Below are positions 49,998 to 60,665 of a stretch of DNA of 64,000 nucleotides, piece by piece (position 1 is the stretch's first letter; the number at the start of each line of letters is the position of its first letter). Source of the DNA: an uncultured Deferribacteraceae bacterium (lineage in GTDB: Bacteria > Chrysiogenota > Deferribacteres > CAMZNJ01); NCBI GenBank assembly GCA_947313855.1, contig CAMZNS010000004.1, forward strand, positions 1 to 64,000, written 5' to 3'. The position numbers and the translations under genes were made by a program. A model generated the notes under the pieces. The model saw only the letters and a list, made by a program, of their open reading frames with translations, had not been told where the DNA came from and did not search any database.

Positions 49998-52868
49998 GTG
50001 TTGCTATGTGGGGTTGGTGCAGTAGTGTCGCTTTTGGGGTGGAATAATATTATGGTGAATGACAAAATTATTATCAAGGGTGCACGTGAGCACAACCTAA
50101 AAGGTATCGATCTTGATATTCCGAAAAATAAACTGGTTGTGATTAGTGGTGTGAGCGGTTCGGGTAAGTCAACCCTTGCGTTCGACACACTTTACGCTGA
50201 GGGGCAGCGTCGTTACGTGGAGTCGCTGTCCGCTTATGCTCGTCAGTTTTTGGAGCTAATGAGCAAGCCCGATGTTGATTCGATTCAATTCCTGTCCCCT
50301 GCCATTAGTATCGAGCAGAAGTCTGTGTCTCGCAATCCACGCTCCAACGTTGCCACTGTGACCGAAATATACGATTATATTCGTCTTTTGTATGCCCGTG
50401 TTGGCGACGTTCACTGCTACTCATGTGGCAAGCGGATACACTCCTACTCCCCCCAAGAGATTGTTGACTACATTCTGACTCGCAGTGCTGGTGCCAAACT
50501 CGAGATTATGTCGCCTGTGGTTCGCGGTCGCAAAGGGGAGCAACGCAAGCTGTTTGCAGATCTGTTCAAACAGGGATTTGTTCGCGTCTACGTTGACTCC
50601 AAACTTTACCGCTTGGATGAAGAGATTAAAATTGCAAAAACCGTTAAACACACCATAAGCGTTGTTGTTGATCGATTGAAGGTTGACGCCGACAACAAGC
50701 GTCGCCTCACCGATTCTGTGGAGGTAGCGTTAGAGCTTAGTTCCGGTCTGGTTGAGCTGAAGTTTGACGAAGAGGTTGTACTCATGAGCGAACACCTCTC
50801 CTGCCTCGACTGTGGCGTTGCCATTACCGACATGGAACCACGCAACTTCTCCTTCAACAACCCTTACGGCTCCTGCAAAGCATGTGACGGCTTGGGGGAG
50901 AGCAACGAGCTGGATGTTGCACTAATCGTGCCCGACGGTAGCCTGAGCATTCAGGAGGGGGCAATACTCCCTTGGAAAAAGATGGAAAGCTACCACTTCT
51001 ACAACACCCTCAACGCCGTATCGTCCACCTATGGCATAGATATGGACAAACCGTGGAACCTTCTCAGCGACAAACACAAAGATATTATGATTAACGGTGT
51101 TGACGAAAAGATTGTCATCCACATGTACTCCGATACGGAGAAGATTACCATTGAAAAACCCTTCAAAGGGGTTATGGGACACCTGCAATCCATGTTGCGA
51201 AGTGGAGTGGCAAAAGACAAAGAGAAAACCGAAAAATATATGCTGGCAAGACCATGCCCAGCCTGCAAAGGCAAACGACTCTCACCCGAATCACTGTCCG
51301 TTTATGTTGGTGGCAAAAATGTTGCAGACATTATGGAGATGAGCACCACCGAAGCCCTGACATTCTACCAAAACCTAACGCTAGACGGATTCCGACAACT
51401 TGTTGCCGACAAAATCGTCCAAGAGATAATCCAACGACTCACATTCCTCAACGATGTGGGACTGCACTACATTAATCTAGGACGACGATCCGGCACACTC
51501 TCAGGGGGAGAAGCACAACGCATACGACTCGCAAGCCAAATAGGATCAGGACTCACCGGCGTGCTGTATGTTTTGGACGAACCATCCATCGGACTACACC
51601 AACGTGACAACGACAAACTACTAGCAACACTCAAGGGCTTGCGGGATCTCGGTAACTCCGTTTTAGTGGTTGAACATGACGAAGACACACTAAAACAGTG
51701 CGATTATGTTGTTGATGTTGGTCCCTACGCCGGTGTTCATGGTGGGGAGGTAATCTTTGCGGGCACACCCGAAGAGCTTCTCCTTAGCGAAAAATCCCTC
51801 ACAGGGGCATACCTTTCAGGGCGATTGAAGATCGAAGTGCCAACAACACGACGCTCAACCACCAAAGGGGCGATTGTTGTTCGCAATGCCAGCGAAAACA
51901 ACCTTCAGGGGGTGGATGTTTCATTCCCCTTGGGAGTATTCACCACCGTCACAGGTGTTAGCGGTTCGGGCAAGTCGTCCCTCGTCATGGACGTCCTTTA
52001 CGGCAACATCGCAAAAACCCTGTACGGGGGTGCGTTTATCCCTGGGAAGTGCGATTCGGTCGAGGGTATCAACCTTGTGGACAAAATCATACACATCGAC
52101 CAAAACCCCATCGGACGCACTCCACACTCCAACCCTGCCACCTACACCGGCGTTCTTACCGATATCCGCGAGGTGTTCGCAACACTGCCTGAGGCGAAAA
52201 AACGTGGCTACACATCCGGCAGATTCTCATTCAACACAAAACATGGACGATGCAAAGAGTGTGCCGGCAACGGATCCATCAAAATAGAGATGCACTTCAT
52301 GCCCGACATGTACGTCAAGTGCGATACCTGCAAGGGGAGCCGATACAATCGCGATACCCTAGATATCAAGTTTAACCACAAATCCATTGCCGACGTACTA
52401 GACATGACCATCAATCAGGCATGCGACTTCTTCGACAACATATCACGCATCAAAGGGAAACTAGTAGTGCTCCAAGAGGTGGGGTTAGGATACCTCAAAC
52501 TAGGACAATCATCCACAACACTGTCGGGGGGGGAAGCACAACGACTCAAACTCAGTCGCGAACTCAACAAACGATCCACCGACAACACACTCTACATATT
52601 CGACGAACCCACAACAGGACTCCATTTCCACGATATCGCCAAACTAATACACATTTTCAACGCCCTTGTAGACGAAGGGAACACCGTCGTGGTTATCGAA
52701 CACAACCTAGATATTATCAAAAGCTCCGACCACATCATCGACATGGGACCAGATGGTGGAACAGGTGGCGGGATGGTAATATTTGAGGGGACGCCAGAAG
52801 AGATATCCAAGGCGAAGCACTCGCACACAGGCAGATACATGAAAACTAAATTGGCACAACACAAATAA
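49998..52868 (+). CDS. uvrA: Excinuclease ABC subunit A
   Basis: GAREHNLKGIDLDIPKNKLVVISGVSGSGKSTLAFDTLYAEGQRRYVESLSAYARQFL; CysX2Cys zinc modules; LSGGEAQRIRLASQIGSGLTGVLYVLDEPSIGLHQRD. Confidence 0.98.
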   Translation: MLLCGVGAVVSLLGWNNIMVNDKIIIKGAREHNLKGIDLDIPKNKLVVISGVSGSGKSTLAFDTLYAEGQRRYVESLSAYARQFLELMSKPDVDSIQFLSPAISIEQKSVSRNPRSNVATVTEIYDYIRLLYARVGDVHCYSCGKRIHSYSPQEIVDYILTRSAGAKLEIMSPVVRGRKGEQRKLFADLFKQGFVRVYVDSKLYRLDEEIKIAKTVKHTISVVVDRLKVDADNKRRLTDSVEVALELSSGLVELKFDEEVVLMSEHLSCLDCGVAITDMEPRNFSFNNPYGSCKACDGLGESNELDVALIVPDGSLSIQEGAILPWKKMESYHFYNTLNAVSSTYGIDMDKPWNLLSDKHKDIMINGVDEKIVIHMYSDTEKITIEKPFKGVMGHLQSMLRSGVAKDKEKTEKYMLARPCPACKGKRLSPESLSVYVGGKNVADIMEMSTTEALTFYQNLTLDGFRQLVADKIVQEIIQRLTFLNDVGLHYINLGRRSGTLSGGEAQRIRLASQIGSGLTGVLYVLDEPSIGLHQRDNDKLLATLKGLRDLGNSVLVVEHDEDTLKQCDYVVDVGPYAGVHGGEVIFAGTPEELLLSEKSLTGAYLSGRLKIEVPTTRRSTTKGAIVVRNASENNLQGVDVSFPLGVFTTVTGVSGSGKSSLVMDVLYGNIAKTLYGGAFIPGKCDSVEGINLVDKIIHIDQNPIGRTPHSNPATYTGVLTDIREVFATLPEAKKRGYTSGRFSFNTKHGRCKECAGNGSIKIEMHFMPDMYVKCDTCKGSRYNRDTLDIKFNHKSIADVLDMTINQACDFFDNISRIKGKLVVLQEVGLGYLKLGQSSTTLSGGEAQRLKLSRELNKRSTDNTLYIFDEPTTGLHFHDIAKLIHIFNALVDEGNTVVVIEHNLDIIKSSDHIIDMGPDGGTGGGMVIFEGTPEEISKAKHSHTGRYMKTKLAQHK

Positions 52869-52933
52869 ACACCGCAAAACACAACCGCAAAACACAACCG
52901 CACAACACTGAAAGATTAGGGGCAAATACATGG

Positions 52934-52962
52934 TTGAGAACTGCAATGTTTTGTGCTACAAT
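52934..52962 (+). promoter_or_regulatory. Promoter TTGAGA-17-TACAAT upstream of the amidase
   Basis: Hexamers with 17-nt spacing. Confidence 0.45.
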
Positions 52963-53052
52963 GCACGTAAGTACGTTTGTACGCTGCTCTAAGCAAGTAC
53001 CGTGTGCCGAGTCAAACATGTTAGCCATTGGCGTTAACAGTCGGGGTGTGTT

Positions 53053-54876
53053 TTGAAGTTTGTATTGCAACAAATAAATATGCAAATCATGACCATGGTT
53101 GCCCTGATTACAATGGGTACCATCACCCTTGCCCTTATCCCGACGAACTCAGCATTCGCCAACACCGCCTCCACTGCCAAATACTACTCCATCTTGGGCG
53201 ACCTCAGAGACAACAAAAATGCCATGCGTAAGCAGTACACAACCTTCGCAACAGAAGTATGTAAAAAATACTCCGATAACCCCCAAAGTGATGACGCACC
53301 CGACTACATCTTCGCCTGTGCAACCATCTACTGGGACTCATACATGCGGTATGCAGTCAAATCCGACATGGACAACGCACTGAGATACTACCGACTAGTA
53401 GCAACCAACTACGAAACCGACCTCGCAGCAAGGGGCTACCTCGAAACATCAGCCATCTACGAACTCCAAGAAGACTACTCATCCGCCCTCTACAACTACA
53501 ATCGCGTCTTAACACGATTCGCTGGCTCACCATACGCTGACGAAGCCCTGAAAAAGATCGACTCCCTAACCAAAAAATTCGGCGGAACACCACTACCAAA
53601 AGAAACAGCAACACAAAACCAAAACGATAAGGGCATAAACAGAGGGGTAATCGACGAAATACTACAACCGGTCGCAAATACCGCAACAAGCAACGGCGAG
53701 CCCCTTGGCGACGCAAGCTTCGGACTGGTAATCCCCGCCAACAGCAACACGCAAGCACAAGAAGACAACCTTGCCCATGGATTCGAACTACTGAAATCGT
53801 TCCGACACTACTCGGGCAAAAACTACACACGCCTCGTCATCGACCTCTCCGACGCCGTGGACTACACCTTCAAAGACCTTCCACCAGACCCCAAATTCAA
53901 CCGCTCCGCACGCATCTTCATCGACCTCAAAAACACAACAGTCAACAAAGATATCCCCACAACAGTCAACGTCAACGACTCGCACCTACAACAGATACGT
54001 TGGGCAGTAAATCGCCCTGGAGTTGTACGTGTTGTACTCGGACTAGACAAACCCACCGGGTACAAGGTGTTTGAACTGAGCTCACCACACCGAATTGTTG
54101 TGGATATCTCCGACGACGCACCTCTGCGTGCAACACTGGGCGGAAGCACAACCCTGGTGTCAAAAGATGTGGACATCGAAACACTAGCACAAGTCATCGG
54201 CGTTAAAATTCGCAATGTTGTGGTGGACCCCGGTCATGGTGGCAAAGATCCCGGTGCCATCTATTACGGGCTCAAAGAGAAAGATATCGTCCTAGATATC
54301 AGCAAAAGACTCGCCAAAAGACTCGCAACCAACAAAGACCTGAGCGTATACCTAACACGTAGCTCAAATAAATTCATAGAACTCGACGAACGAACAGCCT
54401 TTGCAAACAAACGTCATGCCGACCTATTCCTCTCCGTGCATGCCAATGCACACACCAATCCCAACCTCTACGGTGTCATGACATTCGTGCTAAACATTAC
54501 AAAAGACAAAACATCGCTGGATATTGCCGCATTCGAAAACCAAGCAACAACCAAAGCCATGAGCGACCTGCAGGGGATAATGTACGATATTATTCTGGGC
54601 TCAAAACTCGAAGAATCATTGCTGTTGGCAAACTATGTGCAAAAAGGTATCCTTGGGGAGCTCAAATTAGGGCGTTCATACGACAAAGGGGTGCGACAGG
54701 CACCATTCTACGTACTTGTAGGGGCACGTATGCCATCCATACTCATCGAAACAGGGTTCCTGTCAAACAAAAACGACGCCTCAAGATTTAAAAGTTCTCG
54801 AAACTTGGACAAGTATGCCGACGGCATCAGTAAAGGGGTATTCCAATACATCGAAAACTATAACGGTAAAAAATAA
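53053..54876 (+). CDS. N-acetylmuramoyl-L-alanine amidase with TPR-like N-terminus and AMIN domain
   Basis: YTRLVIDLSDAVDYTF (AMIN), VVVDPGHGGKDPGAIYYGLKEKDIVLDISKRLAKRL (Amidase_3), SVHANAH, LIETGFLSNKNDASRF. Confidence 0.95.
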   Translation: MKFVLQQINMQIMTMVALITMGTITLALIPTNSAFANTASTAKYYSILGDLRDNKNAMRKQYTTFATEVCKKYSDNPQSDDAPDYIFACATIYWDSYMRYAVKSDMDNALRYYRLVATNYETDLAARGYLETSAIYELQEDYSSALYNYNRVLTRFAGSPYADEALKKIDSLTKKFGGTPLPKETATQNQNDKGINRGVIDEILQPVANTATSNGEPLGDASFGLVIPANSNTQAQEDNLAHGFELLKSFRHYSGKNYTRLVIDLSDAVDYTFKDLPPDPKFNRSARIFIDLKNTTVNKDIPTTVNVNDSHLQQIRWAVNRPGVVRVVLGLDKPTGYKVFELSSPHRIVVDISDDAPLRATLGGSTTLVSKDVDIETLAQVIGVKIRNVVVDPGHGGKDPGAIYYGLKEKDIVLDISKRLAKRLATNKDLSVYLTRSSNKFIELDERTAFANKRHADLFLSVHANAHTNPNLYGVMTFVLNITKDKTSLDIAAFENQATTKAMSDLQGIMYDIILGSKLEESLLLANYVQKGILGELKLGRSYDKGVRQAPFYVLVGARMPSILIETGFLSNKNDASRFKSSRNLDKYADGISKGVFQYIENYNGKK

Positions 54877-54927
54877 ACATACGAATAACAATGCCCCCCG
54901 TTGTGTTTGTGTTAGGAGTTGCTTCGA

Positions 54928-57015
54928 ATGGCTGGTGTAAATAGTGGTGCTCGTGGTGCTGAAGACGGGCGTGCTCATGGTGCTGAAGACGGGCGTGCTC
55001 GTGGTGCTCATGGTGCTGAAGACGGGCGTGCTCATGGTGCTCATGGTGCTGAAGACGGGCGTGCCCGTGGTGCTGAAGACGGGCGTGCTCGTGGTGCTGA
55101 AGACGGGCGTGCTCGTGGTGCTCATGGTGCTCATGGTGCTGAAGACGGGCGTGCTCGTGGTGCTCATGGTGCTGAAGACGGGCGTGCTCGTGGTGCTCGT
55201 GGTGCTCATGGTGCTGAAGACGGGCGTGCTCGTGGTGCTCATGGTGCTGAAGACGGGCGTGCTCATGGTGCTGAAGACGGGCGTGCCCGTGGCTCCCGTG
55301 GCGGCAGAAAAATACTCACAATGAACATAACAAGCAGACGTGTGGGGGTAGTGGCTCTAATCTTGGCGGGGGTATTCGCTGGGTTAGGCACCCCCGGCAT
55401 CTCGCCAACACCTTACTTCGCCTTCGTGGCATTCATACCCATGTTTTGGGTGTGGGACAATGTTCGATCCCATTCAACCTTTACCAAGGGGTATATTTTT
55501 GGGTTCGCCTACTTCTTTGTTAACTCCATATGGCTCTACAACACGGCTTACCAATACGGATTGCCCGCCATCGTTGGTCTTGTGGTGTATGTTGTTCTTT
55601 TCGGCTTAGCATTTTATTACGCATTGATAGCGTTGTTCTATTCTCGCGTCAAATCCCCCCTACTGGTGGGTAGTTTCGTCGGTGGCGTGGAGCTCCTCAA
55701 GGGGGTTCTCCTAACCGGTTACCCGTTCGGCAACGTGGGGGTCATGCTCCATGGTGAGCTGGCACTTATTCAGGGTGCATCCTTTTACGGTGAGATAGGG
55801 CTTTCGGTTCTGGTGATAACGGTCAGTCTTGGTGTTTACCGTGCCATTATGTATTCGCGTCGTAACCTTGTCTATGTTGCTTTGGGGCTTGCGGGGTTGC
55901 TGTTGCCTAACCTTTATTATGCTCCGTACGAGTATGGTTCCGGTGGGGAGAGTGGTGCGTCACAGTTGCATACGGATCTGCCAAGCTATCGCGAAGGGTA
56001 TTCGTGGTCTGGTGCTAGTGCCGACGGTGTTGCCGGCGGTGTTGCCGGCGGTGTTGTTGACGGTGTTGTTGACGGTGAATATTCCGTTTTACTCGTGCAG
56101 ACTGGTCTCGATCAGCGATACAAGTGGAGCGTTCGACGTCATGTGGAGGTGATGTCGTACGTTGGTGATGTTATTCGTGAGGCGGCTCGCATCGCGTCTG
56201 AGACTAACCCCGATATCGTTGTTTTCCCGGAATCGGTGTACCCCCAAAACATGAATGGTGTAGGGGAGATTGAGGTGCTCTTGAACACCTACTTCCCCAC
56301 AACGCCAGTACTCATCGGCGTAATCTACAATCGTCTTGCCAACGGCTCTGTGACCGATCTATCCTCCAACGCTACAGCACGATCTTACTTCAAGCGAAGG
56401 GTTGCGGTGAAAAGTTTTACGTCGGTTTATGCCCATCGCAGTGTTTACGAGAAGTACACCTTGTACGACAAAAATAGACTTGTTTTGTTGGGTGAATACC
56501 TCCCTTTGTACTCGTTGTTAAAGCCTGTTTACAACCTGTTTTATGGGTTTGAATCTGGGGAGGGGTATTCGTCGGGGGAGCAGATAGGTGCAATTAGCGT
56601 GGCGAATAAGTTCCGCATCTTGCCCCTTTTGTGCATGGAGGCGTCGTTTAGTAGTGCTGTTACCCGCTACCAGCCGGATAGTTTCAACGTAATCGCCATT
56701 ATGGGTAACGACGATTGGTTCAAGTCTGATCGTGCCAAGGAGCAACACCTTGCCATGCATACCATGCGTGCTGTTGAGTCTCGTAAGTATGTTTTGCGTT
56801 CGGGTCAAACAGGTATCACCACAGTGATTGAGCCTAGTGGGGCGTATGAGAATAGTGAGGCGGATGGTGTGGCATTTATGCTTCAGAGTTTTCAGACAAG
56901 TGAGTCGATACCCCTGTTTGCGAGAATACATTATTGGTGGCTAGCTTTGCCGTTATTTTTGGGTATGTTTCTTTGGGTAAGACGTTTCGTTTTAAAAAAG
57001 GTGTTTACAAACTGA
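54928..57015 (+). CDS. lnt: Apolipoprotein N-acyltransferase with repetitive N-terminal extension
   Basis: FVAFIPMFWVWDN, LLTGYPFGNVGVMLHGELALIQGASFYGEIGLSVLV, VVFPESVYP, LLCMEASFS, IMGNDDWFKSD. Confidence 0.93.
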   Translation: MAGVNSGARGAEDGRAHGAEDGRARGAHGAEDGRAHGAHGAEDGRARGAEDGRARGAEDGRARGAHGAHGAEDGRARGAHGAEDGRARGARGAHGAEDGRARGAHGAEDGRAHGAEDGRARGSRGGRKILTMNITSRRVGVVALILAGVFAGLGTPGISPTPYFAFVAFIPMFWVWDNVRSHSTFTKGYIFGFAYFFVNSIWLYNTAYQYGLPAIVGLVVYVVLFGLAFYYALIALFYSRVKSPLLVGSFVGGVELLKGVLLTGYPFGNVGVMLHGELALIQGASFYGEIGLSVLVITVSLGVYRAIMYSRRNLVYVALGLAGLLLPNLYYAPYEYGSGGESGASQLHTDLPSYREGYSWSGASADGVAGGVAGGVVDGVVDGEYSVLLVQTGLDQRYKWSVRRHVEVMSYVGDVIREAARIASETNPDIVVFPESVYPQNMNGVGEIEVLLNTYFPTTPVLIGVIYNRLANGSVTDLSSNATARSYFKRRVAVKSFTSVYAHRSVYEKYTLYDKNRLVLLGEYLPLYSLLKPVYNLFYGFESGEGYSSGEQIGAISVANKFRILPLLCMEASFSSAVTRYQPDSFNVIAIMGNDDWFKSDRAKEQHLAMHTMRAVESRKYVLRSGQTGITTVIEPSGAYENSEADGVAFMLQSFQTSESIPLFARIHYWWLALPLFLGMFLWVRRFVLKKVFTN
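54940..55298 (+). repeat. In-frame hierarchical minisatellite at the 5' end of lnt (24-bp GAAGACGGGCGTGCTCGTGGTGCT plus 9-bp CATGGTGCT modules)
   Basis: 11 EDGRA(R/H)GA units separated by variable numbers of (H/R)GA units. Confidence 0.97.
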
Positions 57016-57155
57016 GATTAAACCATTAGACTAGTGGCGATTAGTTTTTTATAATGGTGTGGGCATTGATTATTTTTGTTGATTGCTTGTTGTACAATCG
57101 TTAGTATTTGTCGGTATCATGGGTATTATTGGTATCGTGGCAGGGCATTTAGTGA

Positions 57156-58139
57156 TTGTTGGGTTATTATTCATTTGTAGAGGGCATTTTTGTGGTTAGA
57201 ACATTCGATCGTGCTTTTAAGTCCATCAGTTTTGTGAGTGCATTGCTGAGTCTTGTTCTCATTTTTTCCATATTCTTTACCCTGCTGTATTACTCCAGGG
57301 AGGCCATTGGTGGAATAGGTTTCCTCGACTTTATTTTTGGTACAGTTTGGGCACCGTCTCAGGGTGTTTACGGTGCGTTTCGCCCCTTGATGGGTACACT
57401 CATTACCACCATCATCGCCATAGTTATCGCGGTTCCTTTCGGTATCGGTATTGCTATTTTCATTGTTGAGGTATGTCCCAAGGTTTTAAAGCGTCCTATC
57501 ACCACAGCCATCGAGCTTTTGGCGGCCATCCCCTCTATTATTTACGGTATGTGGGCGTTGTTCACCTTCTCCAGTTTTTCCAACAAGTTTATTGAGCCGT
57601 TCCTAGATTTCACCCTTTCTTGGTTACCCTTTGTTGGTCATTTTTTCTCTGTGGACTGTGGTGGTGCCGACGTATGCGTCAACACTAGTGGTGTTAATAT
57701 CCTTACGGCAGGTATTATTCTTGCGACTATGGTTCTGCCTTTTATTACCATGGTTGCTGTGGAAACGTTTGAGCGTGTTCCTCGCGTCATCAAAGAGTCG
57801 GCTTACGGGTTAGGTGCCACTCGATGGGAGGTTGTTCGTGATGTTATGATCCCCTACAGTAGCGTGAGTATCATGGGTAGCATAATTGTTGCGTTAGGTC
57901 GTGCATTGGGTGAGACCATGGCCGTTGCATTTATTATCGGCAATAGCTACGCTGCGTTGCAGACATTGTACTCCCCATACTCCACCATTACCTCCGTTTT
58001 GGCCAACGAATTTAATGAAAGTGATGGTTTGCATCGATCGTCGTTATTTTTCCTTGCGACAATTCTTTTCATGGCGAACTTCATAATTTTGGCTCTGTTT
58101 AAGTACTACATTCATAAGCGTGCCAATAGGCTTTCATAA
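57156..58139 (+). CDS. pstC: Phosphate ABC transporter permease PstC
   Basis: FGIGIAIFIVEVCP, ELLAAIPSIIYGMWALF, ALGRALGETMAVAFIIGN; start uncertain. Confidence 0.93.
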   Translation: MLGYYSFVEGIFVVRTFDRAFKSISFVSALLSLVLIFSIFFTLLYYSREAIGGIGFLDFIFGTVWAPSQGVYGAFRPLMGTLITTIIAIVIAVPFGIGIAIFIVEVCPKVLKRPITTAIELLAAIPSIIYGMWALFTFSSFSNKFIEPFLDFTLSWLPFVGHFFSVDCGGADVCVNTSGVNILTAGIILATMVLPFITMVAVETFERVPRVIKESAYGLGATRWEVVRDVMIPYSSVSIMGSIIVALGRALGETMAVAFIIGNSYAALQTLYSPYSTITSVLANEFNESDGLHRSSLFFLATILFMANFIILALFKYYIHKRANRLS

Positions 58140-58199
58140 TGTTGTCTAAGTTTGGTATTATTTCGCCACATGATTTTGTGGCATGGGAGGTTTAAGGTT

Positions 58200-59057
58200 G
58201 TGAATACATATTCTTATCGCAAGTTAAAGAGTGCATTATGGATGTTTGTTTTTAGTGTTTTTGCTATTATTGCTATCTCGTTTTTGGCATTTATTACTAT
58301 TGACGTGTTTATTAATGGTATTTCCGCCCTTAGCCCCATGATATTCGTTCAGGATCAGGTTCCGCCATTTATGCCTGAGCTTGGTGGTTTACGTTTTGCC
58401 ATTGTTGGTCACTTGATAATAACGGCGTTGGCTATCCTTCTCGGTATTCCGTTGGGCATTCTTGCGGGTACATTTTTAGCTGAGTACGGTAAAAATTCAC
58501 GCATTAAAACGTTTATTACTATTTTTTCAGATATGATGCTGAGTATCCCCTCCATCGTTATCGGCACCTTCGTTTATGCCATTGCAGTTGTTCCCTTCGG
58601 CAGTTACAGTGCTCTTGCTGGCTCCCTTGCGTTGGCAATCATTATGTTCCCCGTTGTTTTGCGTATTACAGAAGACATGATGAACCTTGTTCCGAAGGAG
58701 CTCCGTGAGGCTGGTTTTGCCCTTGGTGCCCCTTACTACAAGGTAATTTTCTCCATTGTTTACCGCTCAGCTGCCAGCGGAATCATCACAGGTGTGATTT
58801 TGGCCATCGGCAGGGTGGCAGGCGAAACAGCACCACTACTATTCACATCGTTCAACAACAACTATTTCACAACAGACTTAACAGAGCCCATGGCGTCCCT
58901 TACGGTTACAATATTCAACTATGCAGGTTCGCCCTATGAAAACTGGCAATCCTTAGCATGGGCAGGGGCATTTATTATTACGGCATTCGTGCTTTTCATT
59001 AATATTGCCAGCAGGCTTTTGGTATCTTGGAGGTATGGTAAAGATGGCAATAGGTAG
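58200..59057 (+). CDS. pstA: Phosphate ABC transporter permease PstA
   Basis: [60 protein letters not shown] start after GGGAGG. Confidence 0.93.
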   Translation: MNTYSYRKLKSALWMFVFSVFAIIAISFLAFITIDVFINGISALSPMIFVQDQVPPFMPELGGLRFAIVGHLIITALAILLGIPLGILAGTFLAEYGKNSRIKTFITIFSDMMLSIPSIVIGTFVYAIAVVPFGSYSALAGSLALAIIMFPVVLRITEDMMNLVPKELREAGFALGAPYYKVIFSIVYRSAASGIITGVILAIGRVAGETAPLLFTSFNNNYFTTDLTEPMASLTVTIFNYAGSPYENWQSLAWAGAFIITAFVLFINIASRLLVSWRYGKDGNR

Positions 59058-59826
59058 AGTGAGCAGTGCCGAAGAGACCACCACCCTTTCCGTTCGGGGG
59101 CTAAACTTCTTTTACGGCAACACACAAGTATTAAAAAATGTTACAATGGATATATACGAAGGTCGCGTAACAGCACTAATCGGACCATCAGGGTGCGGGA
59201 AAACCACATTCCTACGAACCTTCAACCGCATGCACGACCTCTACCCCGGCAATAGGTACGAAGGGGAGATTATCCACAACGGCGAAAACCTACTCAAAGT
59301 AGAAGACCTCATCGCCCTCAGAGGACGACTCGGTATGGTCTTCCAACGACCAACTCCCTTCCCAATGAGCATATTCGACAACATCGCTTACGGACTCAGA
59401 CTCGGTGGACTACGAAACAGAAGCGAAATAGCGGGCAGGGTGGAAAAAGCCCTCAAAGACGCCGCACTCTGGAACGAAGTGGAAGATCGACTCAAACACA
59501 GTGCCATGGGACTCTCAGGGGGACAACAACAACGACTCGTTATCGCCCGTGCACTAGCCGTCGAACCCGAAATACTACTCCTCGACGAACCAACATCAGC
59601 ACTCGACCCCATCGCAACAAACAAAATCGAAGAACTCGTGGTGGAACTCAAAGAGAAGGTAAGCATCGTAATGGTTACACACAACATGCACCAAGCAGCA
59701 AGACTCTCAGACTACACAGCATTCATGTACCTCGGAGAACTCATCGAATACGGTGGCACCGACAAACTATTCACGCAACCGAGAGAAGAGATGACCGAAA
59801 GATACGTTCGGGGCATGTTCGGGTAG
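59044..59826 (+). CDS. pstB: Phosphate ABC transporter ATPase PstB
   Basis: [53 protein letters not shown]; start after GGAGG. Confidence 0.96.
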   Translation: MAIGRVSSAEETTTLSVRGLNFFYGNTQVLKNVTMDIYEGRVTALIGPSGCGKTTFLRTFNRMHDLYPGNRYEGEIIHNGENLLKVEDLIALRGRLGMVFQRPTPFPMSIFDNIAYGLRLGGLRNRSEIAGRVEKALKDAALWNEVEDRLKHSAMGLSGGQQQRLVIARALAVEPEILLLDEPTSALDPIATNKIEELVVELKEKVSIVMVTHNMHQAARLSDYTAFMYLGELIEYGGTDKLFTQPREEMTERYVRGMFG

Positions 59827-59837
59827 GAAACGAATAC

Positions 59838-59965
59838 AATAAACACAGCACAATACAGCACAACACAGCACAACACAGCACAACACAGCACAACACAGCG
59901 TAACGCCAAACACAGCACAACACAGCGTAACGCCAAACACAGCACAACACAGCGTAACGCCAAAC
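59838..59965. repeat. AGCACAACAC decamer array followed by 30-ish-bp AGCGTAACGCCAAACACAGCACAACAC repeats
   Basis: Directly visible between pstB and phoU. Confidence 0.95.
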
Positions 59966-59990
59966 GGTATCGTGCTCAGGAGAAGGGGTA

Positions 59991-60665
59991 ATGGTTTACA
60001 AACTACTAAGGGAAAATTTAACTCTACTAGAACACGACCTAAAAGACATGGTAACAGTAAGCACGGAGATGCTGCAAATTATCTCCAGCGACATGGAAGC
60101 CAACAAATACAAGCGGTATCGCGAAATACGCAAAATGTCGAGCAACGTATCCGCAATAGGCGAACACCTCACAACTGATGCCATCTTTATCATCGCAAAA
60201 TTTGAACCGAAAGCCTCAGACCTAAGAGCAATCATCGCAATGATGCAGATGACTCTCGACCTCATTCGTATCGGCGAACACTGTCGCAAATTCTACCAAA
60301 GAATGATGGAGGTGGAGGTACCATTCAGTAACATACAAAAAAATGCCATCATCAAAATGAGCGACACATCCGTCAATATGCTGGAACTAGTAATCGAATC
60401 GTTCGTGGATTGGACACCAAAACTCGCCAAACAGGTCATAACAATGGACGACGAAATGGACAATCTACGAAAAATGCTCATACACGACGCATTCACTAGC
60501 CTCACAGCTGAAGGGGCAAAAAAAACACTCTCCGATTACCAAGACTTCGCCTTCTTCATGCTTAGCTCATCCTCGCGACTAGAACGTATTGCCGACCACT
60601 GTGTCAACATGGCAGACCTAACCTATTACGCAATTACAGGACGCAAGCTTGATACTAAAATATAA
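59991..60665 (+). CDS. phoU: Phosphate transport system regulator PhoU
   Basis: Two PhoU-type helical repeats; DHCVNMADLTYYAITG; SD AGGAGAAGGGG. Confidence 0.9.
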   Translation: MVYKLLRENLTLLEHDLKDMVTVSTEMLQIISSDMEANKYKRYREIRKMSSNVSAIGEHLTTDAIFIIAKFEPKASDLRAIIAMMQMTLDLIRIGEHCRKFYQRMMEVEVPFSNIQKNAIIKMSDTSVNMLELVIESFVDWTPKLAKQVITMDDEMDNLRKMLIHDAFTSLTAEGAKKTLSDYQDFAFFMLSSSSRLERIADHCVNMADLTYYAITGRKLDTKI

